This document shows, in pieces, positions 45,203 to 57,300 of a DNA stretch of 64,000 nt. The notes beneath the pieces were generated by a model. That model saw only the letters and a program-made list of their open reading frames with translations. It searched no databases and was not told the DNA's origin. The translations under genes were made by a program, and so were the position numbers. Positions within the stretch are counted from its first letter, which is position 1, and the number at the start of each line of letters is the position of its first letter. The stretch spans positions 2,250,742 through 2,314,741 of the forward strand of contig JABAKD010000028.1 in the NCBI GenBank assembly GCA_012845835.1. Direction: 5' to 3'. The DNA comes from Undaria pinnatifida. Lineage: Eukaryota > Sar > Phaeophyceae > Laminariales > Alariaceae.

Positions 45203-46107
45203 GGGGTGTGAGCATTATTCGATGAGTACCATGTTTGGGTCATGCGAGGAATAATTTGTCAGGCCGTCACCCCACGCTACTTTGAGGGGCATCGGTGAGT
45301 AGGGCGCTACTTGGCATTTTAGTTTTTGGCATGGTCATCGTTCGAATGCGGCCATTGTTACAATCACAATGGTTTGGATGATGTAAGACATACAGGGGGT
45401 TTTGACCCGGTGGCCGGGTTTCCTCCTGCGGGACTGTCGTAAGCTTTGGTCCTGGCTTTTTTGCTTTGGATGCCCGTTCGGTCTCGTCATTGCTGTGAAG
45501 AGCCAGGGAGTGTGGTGGTACTCCGAGAGGGGGATGCGTGGTTGGTCGGTGTTGGGAAGCGTGCTCCTCATGGGTTCCGGTGCCCTTGTTTGGTCTCTCC
45601 TCATGGCTCGCTGGATAGACTCAAAAGCTTATACATTATTTCCTCTACATTGAACTCTAAAAGACAGACAAAACAGGCCTAGCCACGATAGGGCTGGGTA
45701 GAGCAGGTAGAGCAGGTAGAGCAGGTAGTGAGATGTGGGGCGTCCTGCTTGTCCCATCATCGTCACCTACATTATCGCCCATCTATGATGGCCTTGACGT
45801 GAATGTGACATCTAAAGTCACGTGGTTTCACCTCAACCATGGCATGGCTTCACGTCGAATCTATAAAGCTATCCTTCTACGGAGGGCACTCCATTACACT
45901 AGGCCACCCTGAATAGTCGTAGATGCAGGTCACCTGCCAATCAAAGGATGTCAAGAAAACATCCAGAATTGGGAAGGGGATCGAAGATGCGGCTATTCGA
46001 AACAAACGAAAATGAGGCTATAGATTCCCCCACACCTCGTAATAATGAGGCTTGAACGCCTCATTGCAAGATATACAACCCTATGATGGAGCTCACATAC
46101 AGGAGGG
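45203..46107 (+). other. Copia 3' non-coding region
   Basis: About 900 bp between the RNase H stop and the 3' LTR. It has a minisatellite, gagcaggtagagcaggtaga, at about 45698-45730, and ends in the purine tract before the LTR. The open frame at 45402-45653 has no domain and is probably chance. Confidence 0.5.
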
Positions 46108-46320
46108 TGTTAGTTTGGATCGTTACACGACGGTTACAAAAGTTGTAGAGGGTTGCGTATACATTCGTAGGCGTTTTTATGCAATTTCTCTTATGAGAGG
46201 AGAGCTCCAGCACTCCGCTCTCTGCTCCTTCTCTCCTCTCTGTCCTCTAATACAACGAAGATAAGAACACTCGTCAGACCGCGAGGCGGTCAGGGTATCC
46301 AGGCTAGGACTCTATGAACA
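46108..46320 (+). repeat. Copia 3' LTR
   Basis: Begins TGTTAGTTTGG and ends ctctatgaaca. It matches 33803-34016 at about 90-91%. Confidence 0.85.
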
Positions 46321-46665
46321 GGGGGGGAGGGGCGGGACAACTCAATATGTGCGCGGAACTATACATAAACCCTTCAGGGGAACAAATCTGACGGTTGGTT
46401 GTTGTAAAAGGAATACATACAATACATCGGTTTATATCACCTGCCTGGTGTCGTTTATTATTATATACAGCAGATTTGATGATAAGTAAGTGTGGTATAC
46501 AAAACATTTTTTAGGTGTGGTATAGTCTACAATGTGTGACAGCTTCGTGGTGTGTTATTGTACGTGGATCGCAAGATAGAAGAGCATTCCAATCGATAGG
46601 TGTAGGTAACCATGTAGTTACCATGATTTTACCGTGCCGATGTGGGGCGCTGAGGATTGATTAGA
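46321..46665 (+). mobile_element. G-rich dispersed element J, copy 2, right part
   Basis: Starts with a G run and then aatatgtgcgcggaactata, a segment also found at 53485-53560 inside copy 4. It continues with tatatcacctgcctgg and gcagatttgatgataag. Together with 33043-33802 it makes one element split by the Copia insertion. Confidence 0.55.
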
Positions 46666-46671
46666 CTATAG

Positions 46672-47240
46672 ACTATTTATTATACTATAAAAAATAAAAT
46701 ACACTCCTCCAGCTGTGAGATCGAATATTTTGTCGAAACTCATCTTTGCAAGCTGTGTGTGATACTCCGATCGCGCGTATTACGGGTTGTGTGTCCTCAT
46801 TAATCTAGACTAAGGATATAGGTTGGCATATAATCTATATATAATACTACCCCCCCCCCCCTTCAACCCCGCCCCTTTTGATCAAAACCAGCCCCCCCCG
46901 TCCTTCAAAACTCCGCCCTCTCCTCACCGGTTATTCGACTTACATATTTCACTTGATAAACGGATGCATTTCCTTCCACAGCCGTCAGATTTTGTCCCCC
47001 TCAGAAACGGGTTTTATAGTTTCCGCGCACAGACTGACTAACATCACCCTGTTGACCCTGATAGCTACACTATATGTAGTTGTAAGGGGAGTCGCCGACC
47101 TATACCCTTAATAATGAGGACACACAACCCGTAATACGCGCGATCGGAGTATCATACACAGCTTGCAAATATGAGTTTCAACAAAATCTTCGATCTCACA
47201 GCTGGAGTGTATTTTCATTTTTTATAATAATAGTGATAAT
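46672..47240. mobile_element. Element J, copy 3, with two long terminal inverted repeats
   Basis: The left terminal repeat (about 46700-46825) has cagctgtgagatcgaatat, ctcatctttgcaagctgtg, gatcgcgcgtattacgggtt and gtgtcctcatta. The right one (about 47085-47225) is its inverse: aatgaggacacacaaccc, gcgcgatcggagtatc, cttgcaaatatgag and gatctcacagctgg. A C run and cctcaccggttattcgactt lie between. It is non-coding, except that the right repeat contains the ATG-led MSFN/MSFDEIFDL-type start. Confidence 0.7.
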
Positions 47241-47244
47241 AATG

Positions 47245-48342
47245 AGGCGGTACGGTCTGGATAGGACCTGGTATCCACAATAACAGCAGCAGTAAAAAGT
47301 ATCCGACCCGCATGAATCCATACACATCCATGTTGCATTGTACCTGGTATGGTTGATCCTAATCCGGATCCCGAAATCTAATGACCCGCGCATAAGAAGC
47401 GGTACGAACAAAAGTTCGATTTCGATTTTGGATTTTTCTACCCACCACAAGGACAGGAAGGATACAGGGTACAGGGTACTTTTTTTCAGACAAGTTTCAC
47501 GTCCCCGCATAGAAGAGAAAGGCTTTTTTGTTCTATTGCTTTCAGAGTTTCAAGTTTTACAACAGCATCGTCCCAACACTATACGCAGCTGGCGCGGAAG
47601 CTTGTCCCAGGCAAGCAAGCGAACAAGCAAGAGCTTTGGGGTGAGAGGTGTGATCAAGCGTGACGGGAAGTTTGACTCTAAATTGGGGTGGCTTCACGAC
47701 TCATGATATGGAGCACAGAGTGAAGCAGAGTAGAGCGATGGGCTTCAAGCTTTACCTTTTGTGTCCTGATCTGCTTGTACTGCTGCTGCAAACGTAGTTT
47801 AAGTATGTACCATTCAACCGATCGAACTCGCGTTTGATGTATCTGAAATAGTTCAGTATAATCAAGCCATGAAACAATTCGGCGTAGACACGTCCCACCG
47901 TGAATTGCCTTGCAGAGCAAACGCCAAACGGCCAAACCGACTACTGTAGACCGTGACGGGGTGCCATGCGTGCGAGTGGGAGCTAGATGCTGCCGTCGCT
48001 GCTACAAGTCCTTCGCTGTGTTGTTGTGTCTTTCAGTTCTGTTCATGCAAAGCTGCAAACAAGAGCTGCCGCTGCTGCGACGTCAACTCAACAACCATAT
48101 CTATCTCCATCAACAGCCTGCTCCATCCCTAGGCGCCAAGCTCACCAGCCAAAACGACCTTCCCTCCCTTCCAACCGCTGCTCTCTGCCCACCCAGGCGC
48201 CGAAGCAAGTGTCCTGGGCCCCAGTACACGGCTGTATATTTGGCCAGTCGGTGCTCTACTCTGCTGTACCAAGCACGGACTGGGTCTGATTCGAATTCAT
48301 AGCCCATCTCGATCCACAGCAGCAGCAGCAGCAGCGTTCAAT
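47245..48342. promoter_or_regulatory. Upstream region of the ABC transporter
   Basis: About 1.1 kb before the proposed transporter start. No gene is recognised. A CAG run (48318-48335) lies directly before the ATG, which sits in a caatATGga context. The region should contain the promoter, but no element can be named. Confidence 0.25.
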
Positions 48343-51300
48343 ATGGATGATCCCGAGCCAGCAGGGCCGGACGACCACGACCACACACCCACCACTCTGG
48401 TATGTTTGAGTGCATGCACATACATGTCTGCATCGTCACAAAGCACAGCAGCATGCTGCAGTAGTAGGCTTACCGCATGCATGACATACAGCGGCGGCTG
48501 CACCCTGACGCAATTCATCATCGCTTGTTTTCGTACGAGTATGATATCGTCGCTGAAAATAAACTTGTTTGTTTTTTGTTTGGTGTGCTTTTCCCGCTTG
48601 TATTGCGGAAATATTATTTCGTTCTCAATCAAGTCTCAATTCTCCGCGAAATCCCGCGCACGATGACAGACCGACACCCTTTTTTTTTGTGAGCCGCCTT
48701 TACCGCCATTCTGAGCTGTTATCTAGCATAGAGTATGGAAACCGGGGAAGTTGGTTTGGGCCACGTGTGCTTCCAGAGTAATGAGGTGGTAAAATCAAAA
48801 ACTGCCCAAAACAAAACACCAGGTTACCCTGGCGTAGGCTCCACAAGGTGATGATGTATTCTATATCTGGGATAAATGCAAGTGGGGGAAGTTGCTTTGG
48901 TCCGCGTGTGCTTCCAATATTATGAGGAGATAAAAATAGACATTTGCCCAACGCACTTGCACTATTATAATATTAATATACTCTTCTTATAGTCTTATAC
49001 AGAGTAATACACTGCTGATACGTAGTGAAAACCGAAAATTGATTGTTCGCCACCTTCGCAGGCGTGTTTGACCCGGGGAACGGAAAAAATTGGGCCCACT
49101 TTTTTCCATGTCCGACTAGCCAGCCTGGCCTTTTTAGCGAGACGCATATCTAACGACGTTTGTTTGCCGTTTCTTCAGGATAGATACTTGTACAGAGTTT
49201 GATTTTTTTTTCGCACTTTTTTCTTCATAATAATATGTTTCCCGAGAAAGCGTTCGAGGACGCTTTCTAACCGAAAAGCAAACAATTTTTACGGATAAGT
49301 GTATCTCGAAACTCGTTTTGTGATATTTTTTGTAGAAATCAAACTGATATTATTCTGAACAATCGGCAAACGTCGTTGGATGTTGGATGAGACTCGGAAA
49401 AAGGCTACTACATAATGTACACCAATACTACAGCAACAGCACGCAGCTCTTGTTGTAGTCTCGAAATTGATAAAATATCAAAACGGGCCTACTTTTCCCA
49501 TTCGTCGGGTCACACGCGCCTACGCGCCTGCAAAGGTGCATACCTGGTACTACATTTTCGGGTTGATAATCAGTTTACGATACATCAAAGTTGGCCTTTA
49601 ATAGACCCGGTCGCCCCGGTGGCGTATCAGGTTATCCTCGAGCCTGGTATAGGTCAGTTTCGTGAGTTCGAGCCCCGCCGAGTGCATATTCGTGTAAATT
49701 CGTTGGGACTTTTTCTTGTGGACAAATTGACTAGCGCAAAGCGCGAGAGCGTGAGTTAGCAACACTCGATGGAAAATCGACGAGAAGGGGGATTGCTGAA
49801 CCCTATGCGCGATAAAAATTGAAGGCAGTCATCGGGGAGGAGAAGGGATGATACCTGTGGAAACGGCTTGTCCAGAAGCTGCAAAGTGAAAGTGAGCGAA
49901 AAAAAAAAAAAAAAAAGACCCGATCCCCTTTTTGTTGTCCTACAGCCGTTAATCCTTTTCCGAGAATTATATCGTACATACTGACGGCAAAGTACTACCA
50001 GCTACGTACGTCGTACGACACCTTACTTCGTACTTCGAAGTATACACACATTCTTGCTTCACAGAACGGTCGAATCAGGTCGAATCGTAATTTTTTCGGA
50101 ATTTTTTCAGCGCTCGGCCAGGCAGGTTCGACGGATGATGGGGGGTCTTGTGTTTTGTCTTTTGTCTCTGTCGTGTGGTTTGGCGTGTGGTCTAGTATAT
50201 GGTCTCGCCATAATCAAGCCCGTGGTCACAGGACTTTTATTTGTGACCACAGAGTTCGTCTCTCTAGGAGGCACAGGCATAGGCGTAGGCATACGGATAT
50301 CGGTTGTGCTGAATGTAATTGGGTGGAAACATCGAACACACGCAAGACAGACTCCATCCAGTGACTCTGGAACGGGAGAAGGCCCCAGAAAAAATAAAGG
50401 ATGACTCACATTATTGGGATTTTCAAAACCATGGTCGAAAAACACCAATAATGTGTATCACTACGACTACTTGTGAGTCGCTCATTCTCTGCGAGGGCAC
50501 GAGATGCGAGGCGAGTTTTTTGTGACGCGTAAGCTTTTTAGAAAGAAAAAGTGCACCTACTTGTACAAGCAGAGTAAGCTGCTGTGTGGGACCGATAATT
50601 TCGTCGAAACTCACAGAAGTACGTACAAACAAATAGGTATCGTATTACAAGTACCAACAACGCAGCATGAAAAGAGATGAGTATTGACCCGAAATTCGTC
50701 GAACTCACGGCTGACGTCCTTAAAATATTTTTATTTAATAGGTGTTCAGCTGGCAAGTACAGCGCTTTTTGCAGCAATTCCGTACCTGGCAAGTATCGAT
50801 TGAAGCTATTTCTGCTTGGACTATACAATAAATGCTTTCCCTTGGCTGCGCGTTCAGCTTTGTGCTCCGCTCTTTGTAGGGAGGACTGTCGAGATGCGTC
50901 CACTGGGGGTAGTTGCCCGGGTCGGGATGGGTTCACGGGTGGGTTCTCATGGTGGCAGCAGGGGAGAGGTACATGTAGACACGAAGTAGAAGATAAAAGA
51001 ACACAGGTATGTATGTATGTGCAGCAGACTATCTCTGTGCTTGTTTTTGTGTTCTTTGCAAGATGAGCGAATGAGACGCGCATTTTAAATAGATTTACGC
51101 ACATACACCCATTTTTTTCGCCTCCCGATACACACGCAGATACGATTTGGTTGACGATAGAAAGCGAATTGCTGCACGCTGCTAAATGCGAAAATTGGTG
51201 ATAAGGAGGCAAATCAATTGATTTCAACATTTCGAAGATTCCTCAGGGTTGACTTGCGCACTGACATCCATGCCGTTATGTGCAGCAGGTTCTCTCTGTG

Positions 51301-54300
51301 CTTGTTTCTTGCATTTTGAGTAAATTTACGCACATATACCCAATCTTTTCGCCTCCGGCAGCTCTCCGGGGGGGCTCCGGGAGCCCTCCGGGAGGCCTCC
51401 AGGAGCCCTCCGGGGGCCCTCCGCGGCGCGCGCACCACGGGCTGGGGCACTAATTATAGCCCTGGTGGGGACCGCCCGAGGCCTATATAATGTGCCTCGG
51501 GAAAAACATCCCTGTTGTCTCCACAAACCCCCTGACGGTTTTATAACCATCTCGTACGCCTCGTAACGTCGATAAGGACCACTCCATTTTTCGTTTGATA
51601 TCATATAAAGGCGTGCTAGTGTATTGATAGCAGGGTCGAGAGCGGTGGGGACGATTACGGGGACATCGTCATGTCGTATGCCGTTTGCAGTACTGGACAC
51701 CTTACAAGGTACCCAAGCTGAGTTGATGATATTGACAGGAATCCAAGCTTCCCCTTCGGGGTGTGGTTGGCAATTGCAAGCCCGAGGGTATCGCAAGCTC
51801 CAGGGGGGGGGGAGCTCTTAACAGCTACTGGATGTATTAAACATGTATATCCATCGCGCAAGTAACCTGGCGAGTAACACCGACCAGCCCGAACTAGTTT
51901 ATAGTTGAGTCTACAAGGTTTCCCTTCGGGGTCGTGTTGTAATCACAACGAGGGCGACGCAAGCAATAGGAAGGCCCAGATCAGCCCAGATCAACCTGGG
52001 TGAATAATCTACTCGTCGTGTACGCGTATATTCTGTATTTAGCTCGTGTAACGGTTGTTTTGTACGAAGAGATTAATTCGGTTTTTCCGTTTTTACACAC
52101 AGTTTCGGCTTTTCCCGAAATAACTTCGGAAAAACCTAAAACCTTCCATATATCCCGAAAAAACTCGTCTCTTAAGTTTTTCACACTGAAATTTAGGTAC
52201 ACGAGTGTAGAGGATCGGGCAGCCGCACCACTCGAGCTGTGCCACCACTCACGATCGCACTAGAGTGAGCAGGGTTGTTCCCAAGGTCATTGGCAGGTCA
52301 TTCCTAATCGCAGAAGGCGCAGGTAGTTTCGGATCTCTCTTCGTGCAGTTGAAAAAGTGATCGCACCGAAGCGTCCGACTGAACGAGCTCGCTGAGGGCA
52401 GTAGCTGAGACTTTTATCGCGTTGGGCGTTGTAGCGCGAAAAGCTGGTGAAGGATTTCACTCCCCAAGGCACCGACACGTGCCTACGATTAAGGCCGACT
52501 CCAGTGGGACAACCACACGGGTGACCTTCCGCGAGCGTTGCTTCTGTAGTGACGGTTCTGTGCCGTGTGGACGACGATTGTTTTGCGAGCCAACTGAGGC
52601 TCGTCCTCGTTGAATTTTTCGTTCAAAACTCAACTGTTGTACGTGTCGTTAAGAACGACCCTAAGACACGGTTACCTCATAACGCTAGGGACCTGTGTTA
52701 ATAGTTGATAACGGTGGTTACACACAACGCAAAAACTGCGAGTAGAAGAAGAGCAGCTGGCGAAAGCAGTAACAATCGCCAAACACAGTAGTTTAGCGCT
52801 GTTAGTTCCTGCTACAGGCGGACCACAGTGGCAGCAGCGAAACAGTGCCGAAAAGGTAAAAAGCTGCGAGTAAAGCACTCAAAGCTTTTTCGACAATGGA
52901 GCGGGAACGTAGTCGTGAGCTATCATATCATACAGCTACGTACAGCAGTCAAAGTTCATCCTGCGGTGAGCAGAAGGTTTTCATTATTTATTGTTATTTA
53001 TGTTTTACCCTTCGGCGGATGGGGGCACGTACAGCTTAAGCTCACCACACTTCCGCGTATTTTCACGCATGTTGAGTGTCAATTTAACTCAATTGCATTC
53101 GCCATCCAGCGCTAGCTGTGGTATCCCAGCTGTAAGATCGAAGATTTTGTCGAAATTCATCTTTGCAAGCTGTGTGTGATACTCCGATCGCGCGTATTAC
53201 TGGGTGTGTGACCTCATTAAGGATATAGGTCGGCGACTCCCCTTGCAACTACAGTGTAGCTTGTACTAGGGTCAACAGGGTGATGTTAATCAGTCTGTGC
53301 GCGGAAACAATAAAACCCGTTTTTAAGGGGGACAAAATCTGACAGCTGCGGAAGGAAATGCATCAGTTTATCAAGTGTATGCTGTAAGTCGTATATCTGG
53401 GTGAGGGGAGGGCGGAGTTTTCAAGGGCGTGGGGGCCGGGGTTTGAACAAGAGGGAGCGGCGGGGGGCGGGGGGGGGGCGCCGGGGCAACAATCTGTGCG
53501 CGGAAACTATAAATCCTTTAAGGGGACAAATCTGACGGTTGTGGAAGGAATGCATCAGTTTATTATGTTTATCCTGTAAGTCGTATAACCGGTGAGGAGA
53601 GGGCGGAGCGTTCGAAGGGGGGGGGGGGGGGAGTTCCAACAGCTTTAGGTCGCATATCAACAGCTTTAGGTCGCATATCAACAGCTTTAGGTCGCATAGA
53701 TGTATACCTGTTAGGAGCTTGCTATACACGTGGTGCTAGGTCTTGGCGATGGTGCGGGTGGGAAGGAGGGGGCGTTGGGGGGGGGGAGGTATGAGTTGGA
53801 GCTACGGCATGGATGGCTAGAAAGGTAATGAGGCGATATCAACTGTGTCAGTGTTTATTATTCTAGCAGATTTTGATTTTAGGTGGGGTAGCGGGAGAAA
53901 ACAAAACGAGGGAGGGGGGCGATGAGGGGGGGGAATCAAACCCCTTTAGGTCGCATGAATGTATGCCTGGGAGGAACTTTACAATACGTGCTAGGTCTAG
54001 GCGATGGTGCGGGTGATGGGGAAGGAAGGGGCGAGGAAATAGGAAATAAATGAATTGGAGCTACGGCACGGCTGGTTGGATAGTAATGAGATTATATCAC
54101 CTGCCTGTTAGCTAACAGGCGAGGGAGGACCGTGGCTGTCTCGACCAGCCGCCAGCAGCACCTATTAATTAGCTTCCATAGTTGACACGTCCTTCCAATG
54201 CCCACCGGCGACCACTACCAAGGTTTTGGGCTCTCGCTTCATTGAGCAGGCGGCGTCAGCCGCAAAGCCCTTGTACTCATTGTTACTGCCCACTGGTACC

Positions 54301-57300
54301 AGGTGTTGGGCTATTGCTAGGTGTTATGGGATTGCAATTATATGGGGACACGTCGACCCATATATCCGGCCGGCTTGCTTCTTTGAAATATATCCCGCAG
54401 TTACAGGGTGTTGTGCCTTCTGTATTTCCAGTTTCCGTGCAGATACGCAATCCTGGAGAAAGACTAGATGTGTTGCCACAAACTACCAGACAGATATTAT
54501 ACATGGCAAATACAGCAGTAAGGGTTGGATACAAACAGGCAGGACGCCGCAAATTTCGGCGAGGAACCTACTAGTATTTATATCATAGTAATACCCAGCA
54601 ACTCTTTACTATTCATTGTCGGATGCTTAAGATCGACCAACTCACCGCCCTAGCAATTGTTGTGCAATTGTCGAGCATTCGCGGCGAACGTTAACCCGTT
54701 CTGAACTGCGCACAAGTTTTTGCGGGACAAGCAGCTTGCAATTATGGCGGGGTCGTTTCTGCGGTGGGAAAAGTTTCACGTAGTTTGCAAAGTTGAGAAC
54801 AGAACCGAGAAGTCCGGTTAGACTCAAAGCTGCTGTATACCAGGTGCAGTACTCTGTATACAGAATAGTGTGCGGGTAGCGGGTCGGTAATACGGTGGTT
54901 TTTATCTGTACGAGGCATGTTAACCTTTTTTACCACTACCATTTCAAAAGTTTTTCCACATAATTTTCACAAGTGTTTCCCCAAACGAGTTGGAGTGGGT
55001 GCAGGTCTAAGTGGTCTGAATGCTCGTACCAGGTATATATTAACTGTATGACCATCTGACGCCACTTTGTTCGTGATTTTGTGTTCGTTGGCAATCTCCA
55101 GGATGCAAGCAGCCACGATGGTGACTGGAACTACTACAAGCGGCAGGCGCACGTCCAGAAGGACGTCATCGGGCAGCTCACGTCCTTGCTGGAGGCCTAC
55201 GGCTATCACCTGCCCGCGGTGCGTGTGTGGGGCTATAAATTGTAGTGTGGTTTTACACTATCTGTGACTCACTCCGTTACACTACGTACGTACCCGTAAT
55301 GGTAACCGTAACATAATATCGGGCTGTTCGACGAGACAAGCTGCTGTAAGTCGCACATGGTTAGTGGTTGGAGTATTCGCAGCTCGCATTATTGTCACGG
55401 CGCCCTAACTAATGCGACCACGTATAATTTTGAGGTATCGTGTGCTCGAGAGCGCAAGGGACACTGCCATCAGGTTCTGGCGTTGAGGTGTTACAAGGGT
55501 TTGTTTGGGTACGTCCCTGTTATACAATACAGTAGCCTAGTTGTGCGTGGTGGTGATTGTGATGATGATGATGACGATGATGCCCGAAGGGATCTTCACG
55601 ACTATGCCGGTTTCTGTATGCCCGGCTTGGCGTGACTATTCAAGATTTTTTTTTTTTGGGTAGTCGAAAAAGTGTCATAAGATTGATGACCAATCATCGA
55701 GTCAGATTCGAAAAACACTAAAAACTGGACGAGATAGCGCTCGTACACAAAATTCAAGGTAAAAATTCCCGAAAAAAACACGAAAAAACGCTGAAAATAA
55801 ACGAAAAAATATTACGAAGTAGGTCCCAGTGCTATATATTTACACAACCGGTCGCCCCGGTGGCGTATCAGGTTATCCTCGAGCCTGGTATAGGTCAGTT
55901 TCGTGAGTTCGAGCCCCGCCGAGTGCATACTCGTATAAATTCGTTGGGACTTTTTCTTGTGGACAAATTGACTTGCGGAAAGCGCGAGAGCGTGAGTTAG
56001 CAACATTCGATGAACAAACGACGAGCAGTGGGATTGCTGAACCCTATGCGCGATAAAAATTGAAGGCAAGAACCGGGGAGGAGAAGGGATGACACCTGTG
56101 GCCACGGCTTGTCCAGAAGCTGGAAAGTGAAAGTGTGCTAAAATATATATATATATATATATATGTCTGCTTCGGTTTGCGCCACGGAACACTGCGGAAT
56201 ACTGCGTGCGCCCCACTGGTTGCTACCCGACCCCCCGCAACCGCACGGCAGTGCCACGCCCGTCACATGCAGCAGCCGTCGGTGTCCCCGGCGAAAGCGC
56301 GGCCGCCATCGCCCAACTCGGTGGGCGGGGGGGTTGGAAAGGCACCCTCCCGGGCATGGCGGAGAACCATAAAAAAATGAAACCCCAGCACGAGCATGAA
56401 CCAACGCATCGTTTAGCTGCTGTGCGTACTGCTGTACCACTGCTGCTGTAGCACATGGTGGGTGGATGGGTTGGTCAGTGGGTGGACGGGTGGGTGTGGG
56501 TGTGGCTGGGTGGGTGAGTGGGTGGGTCAGTTTTCGTACGTGGATGGGTGCTTTCGTGCCTGTGAATGATGGCCCTGTCATTTTTTTGTGCCACAGTAAC
56601 TTGTTGTCCGTTGTAACGGCCGGCTCTGGCTTAGTTCAGCGTACCACTTGTACCGGTATATTTTTTAATACGTACCAGGTATCGTGGTATCATTGAGTAT
56701 CAACTCTAGAGTTAAGAATATATATTTTATTTTGCGGGTAGACGTACCACAGCCACACACGATGGAAGCATCACCTTGGGTTACCGACACAGAGATCGGT
56801 AGTTGAGGAGTGCCAGAGACTTACACCGGCGTCGGCGGGCCTCGCGCGCGACTCCGGAGTAGGTAGCAGCACACCCCCCGTCCAGGCTGCTGGTCGGCTG
56901 GTCGATGGTGTTTGGAACACAGAGTCGTGGATCATGGTGTCAACTCAAATTCCGACCGGGCATCGCGACTTGTCGCCCTTGCGCTGCTCGCCATCGAGTC
57001 CTCCACCGCGGACAAAATGCATGCGCCCTTCTACTATAACACATGATTGCTTGGCAGTCAACGGGAGGCACAGAGTTTCGCTTCCCCTGTAACTCGCGAC
57101 GTGGTGCTATGGGCTGAAATCAAGAAAGTTATTCAAGAAACATGTACCAGGTATTCGCCTTCGAGATTTCCCAAAACGATTTATACCGATGTTAACGTGG
57201 ACCAAAATCGTCCCGCCCCCAGCTCATCTTGGCCAAGAACGCGCTTCACGCAAGTATCCCATTCGCGCACTTTCGTGGGGGTACATATTGTTTGCGTCGT

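Larger units (their letters stand above)
33803..46320 (+). mobile_element. Copia (Ty1-like) LTR retrotransposon carrying a nested Gypsy element
   Basis: Two direct LTRs of about 213 bp bound the element: 33803-34016 and 46108-46320, both ending ctctaygaaca. A purine tract (aggaggg) directly precedes the 3' LTR. Internal order is gag, protease, integrase, reverse transcriptase, RNase H, the Copia arrangement. Without the nested insertion it would be about 6.7 kb. G runs flank both ends, so it inserted in a poly-G tract of element J and the exact target duplication cannot be read. My manual LTR comparison gives roughly 90-91% identity, so it is an old insertion. At least two nonsense codons and five frameshifts make it inactive. 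Confidence 0.9.

Noticed and set aside
23228-48400. Similar MDDPE starts at 23228 and 48343
   Set aside because: Only five residues match and the surrounding DNA differs, so a shared origin is not supported.
53421-53729. Frame with repeated ICDLKLL
   Set aside because: It is the translation of a 20-bp tandem repeat inside element J.
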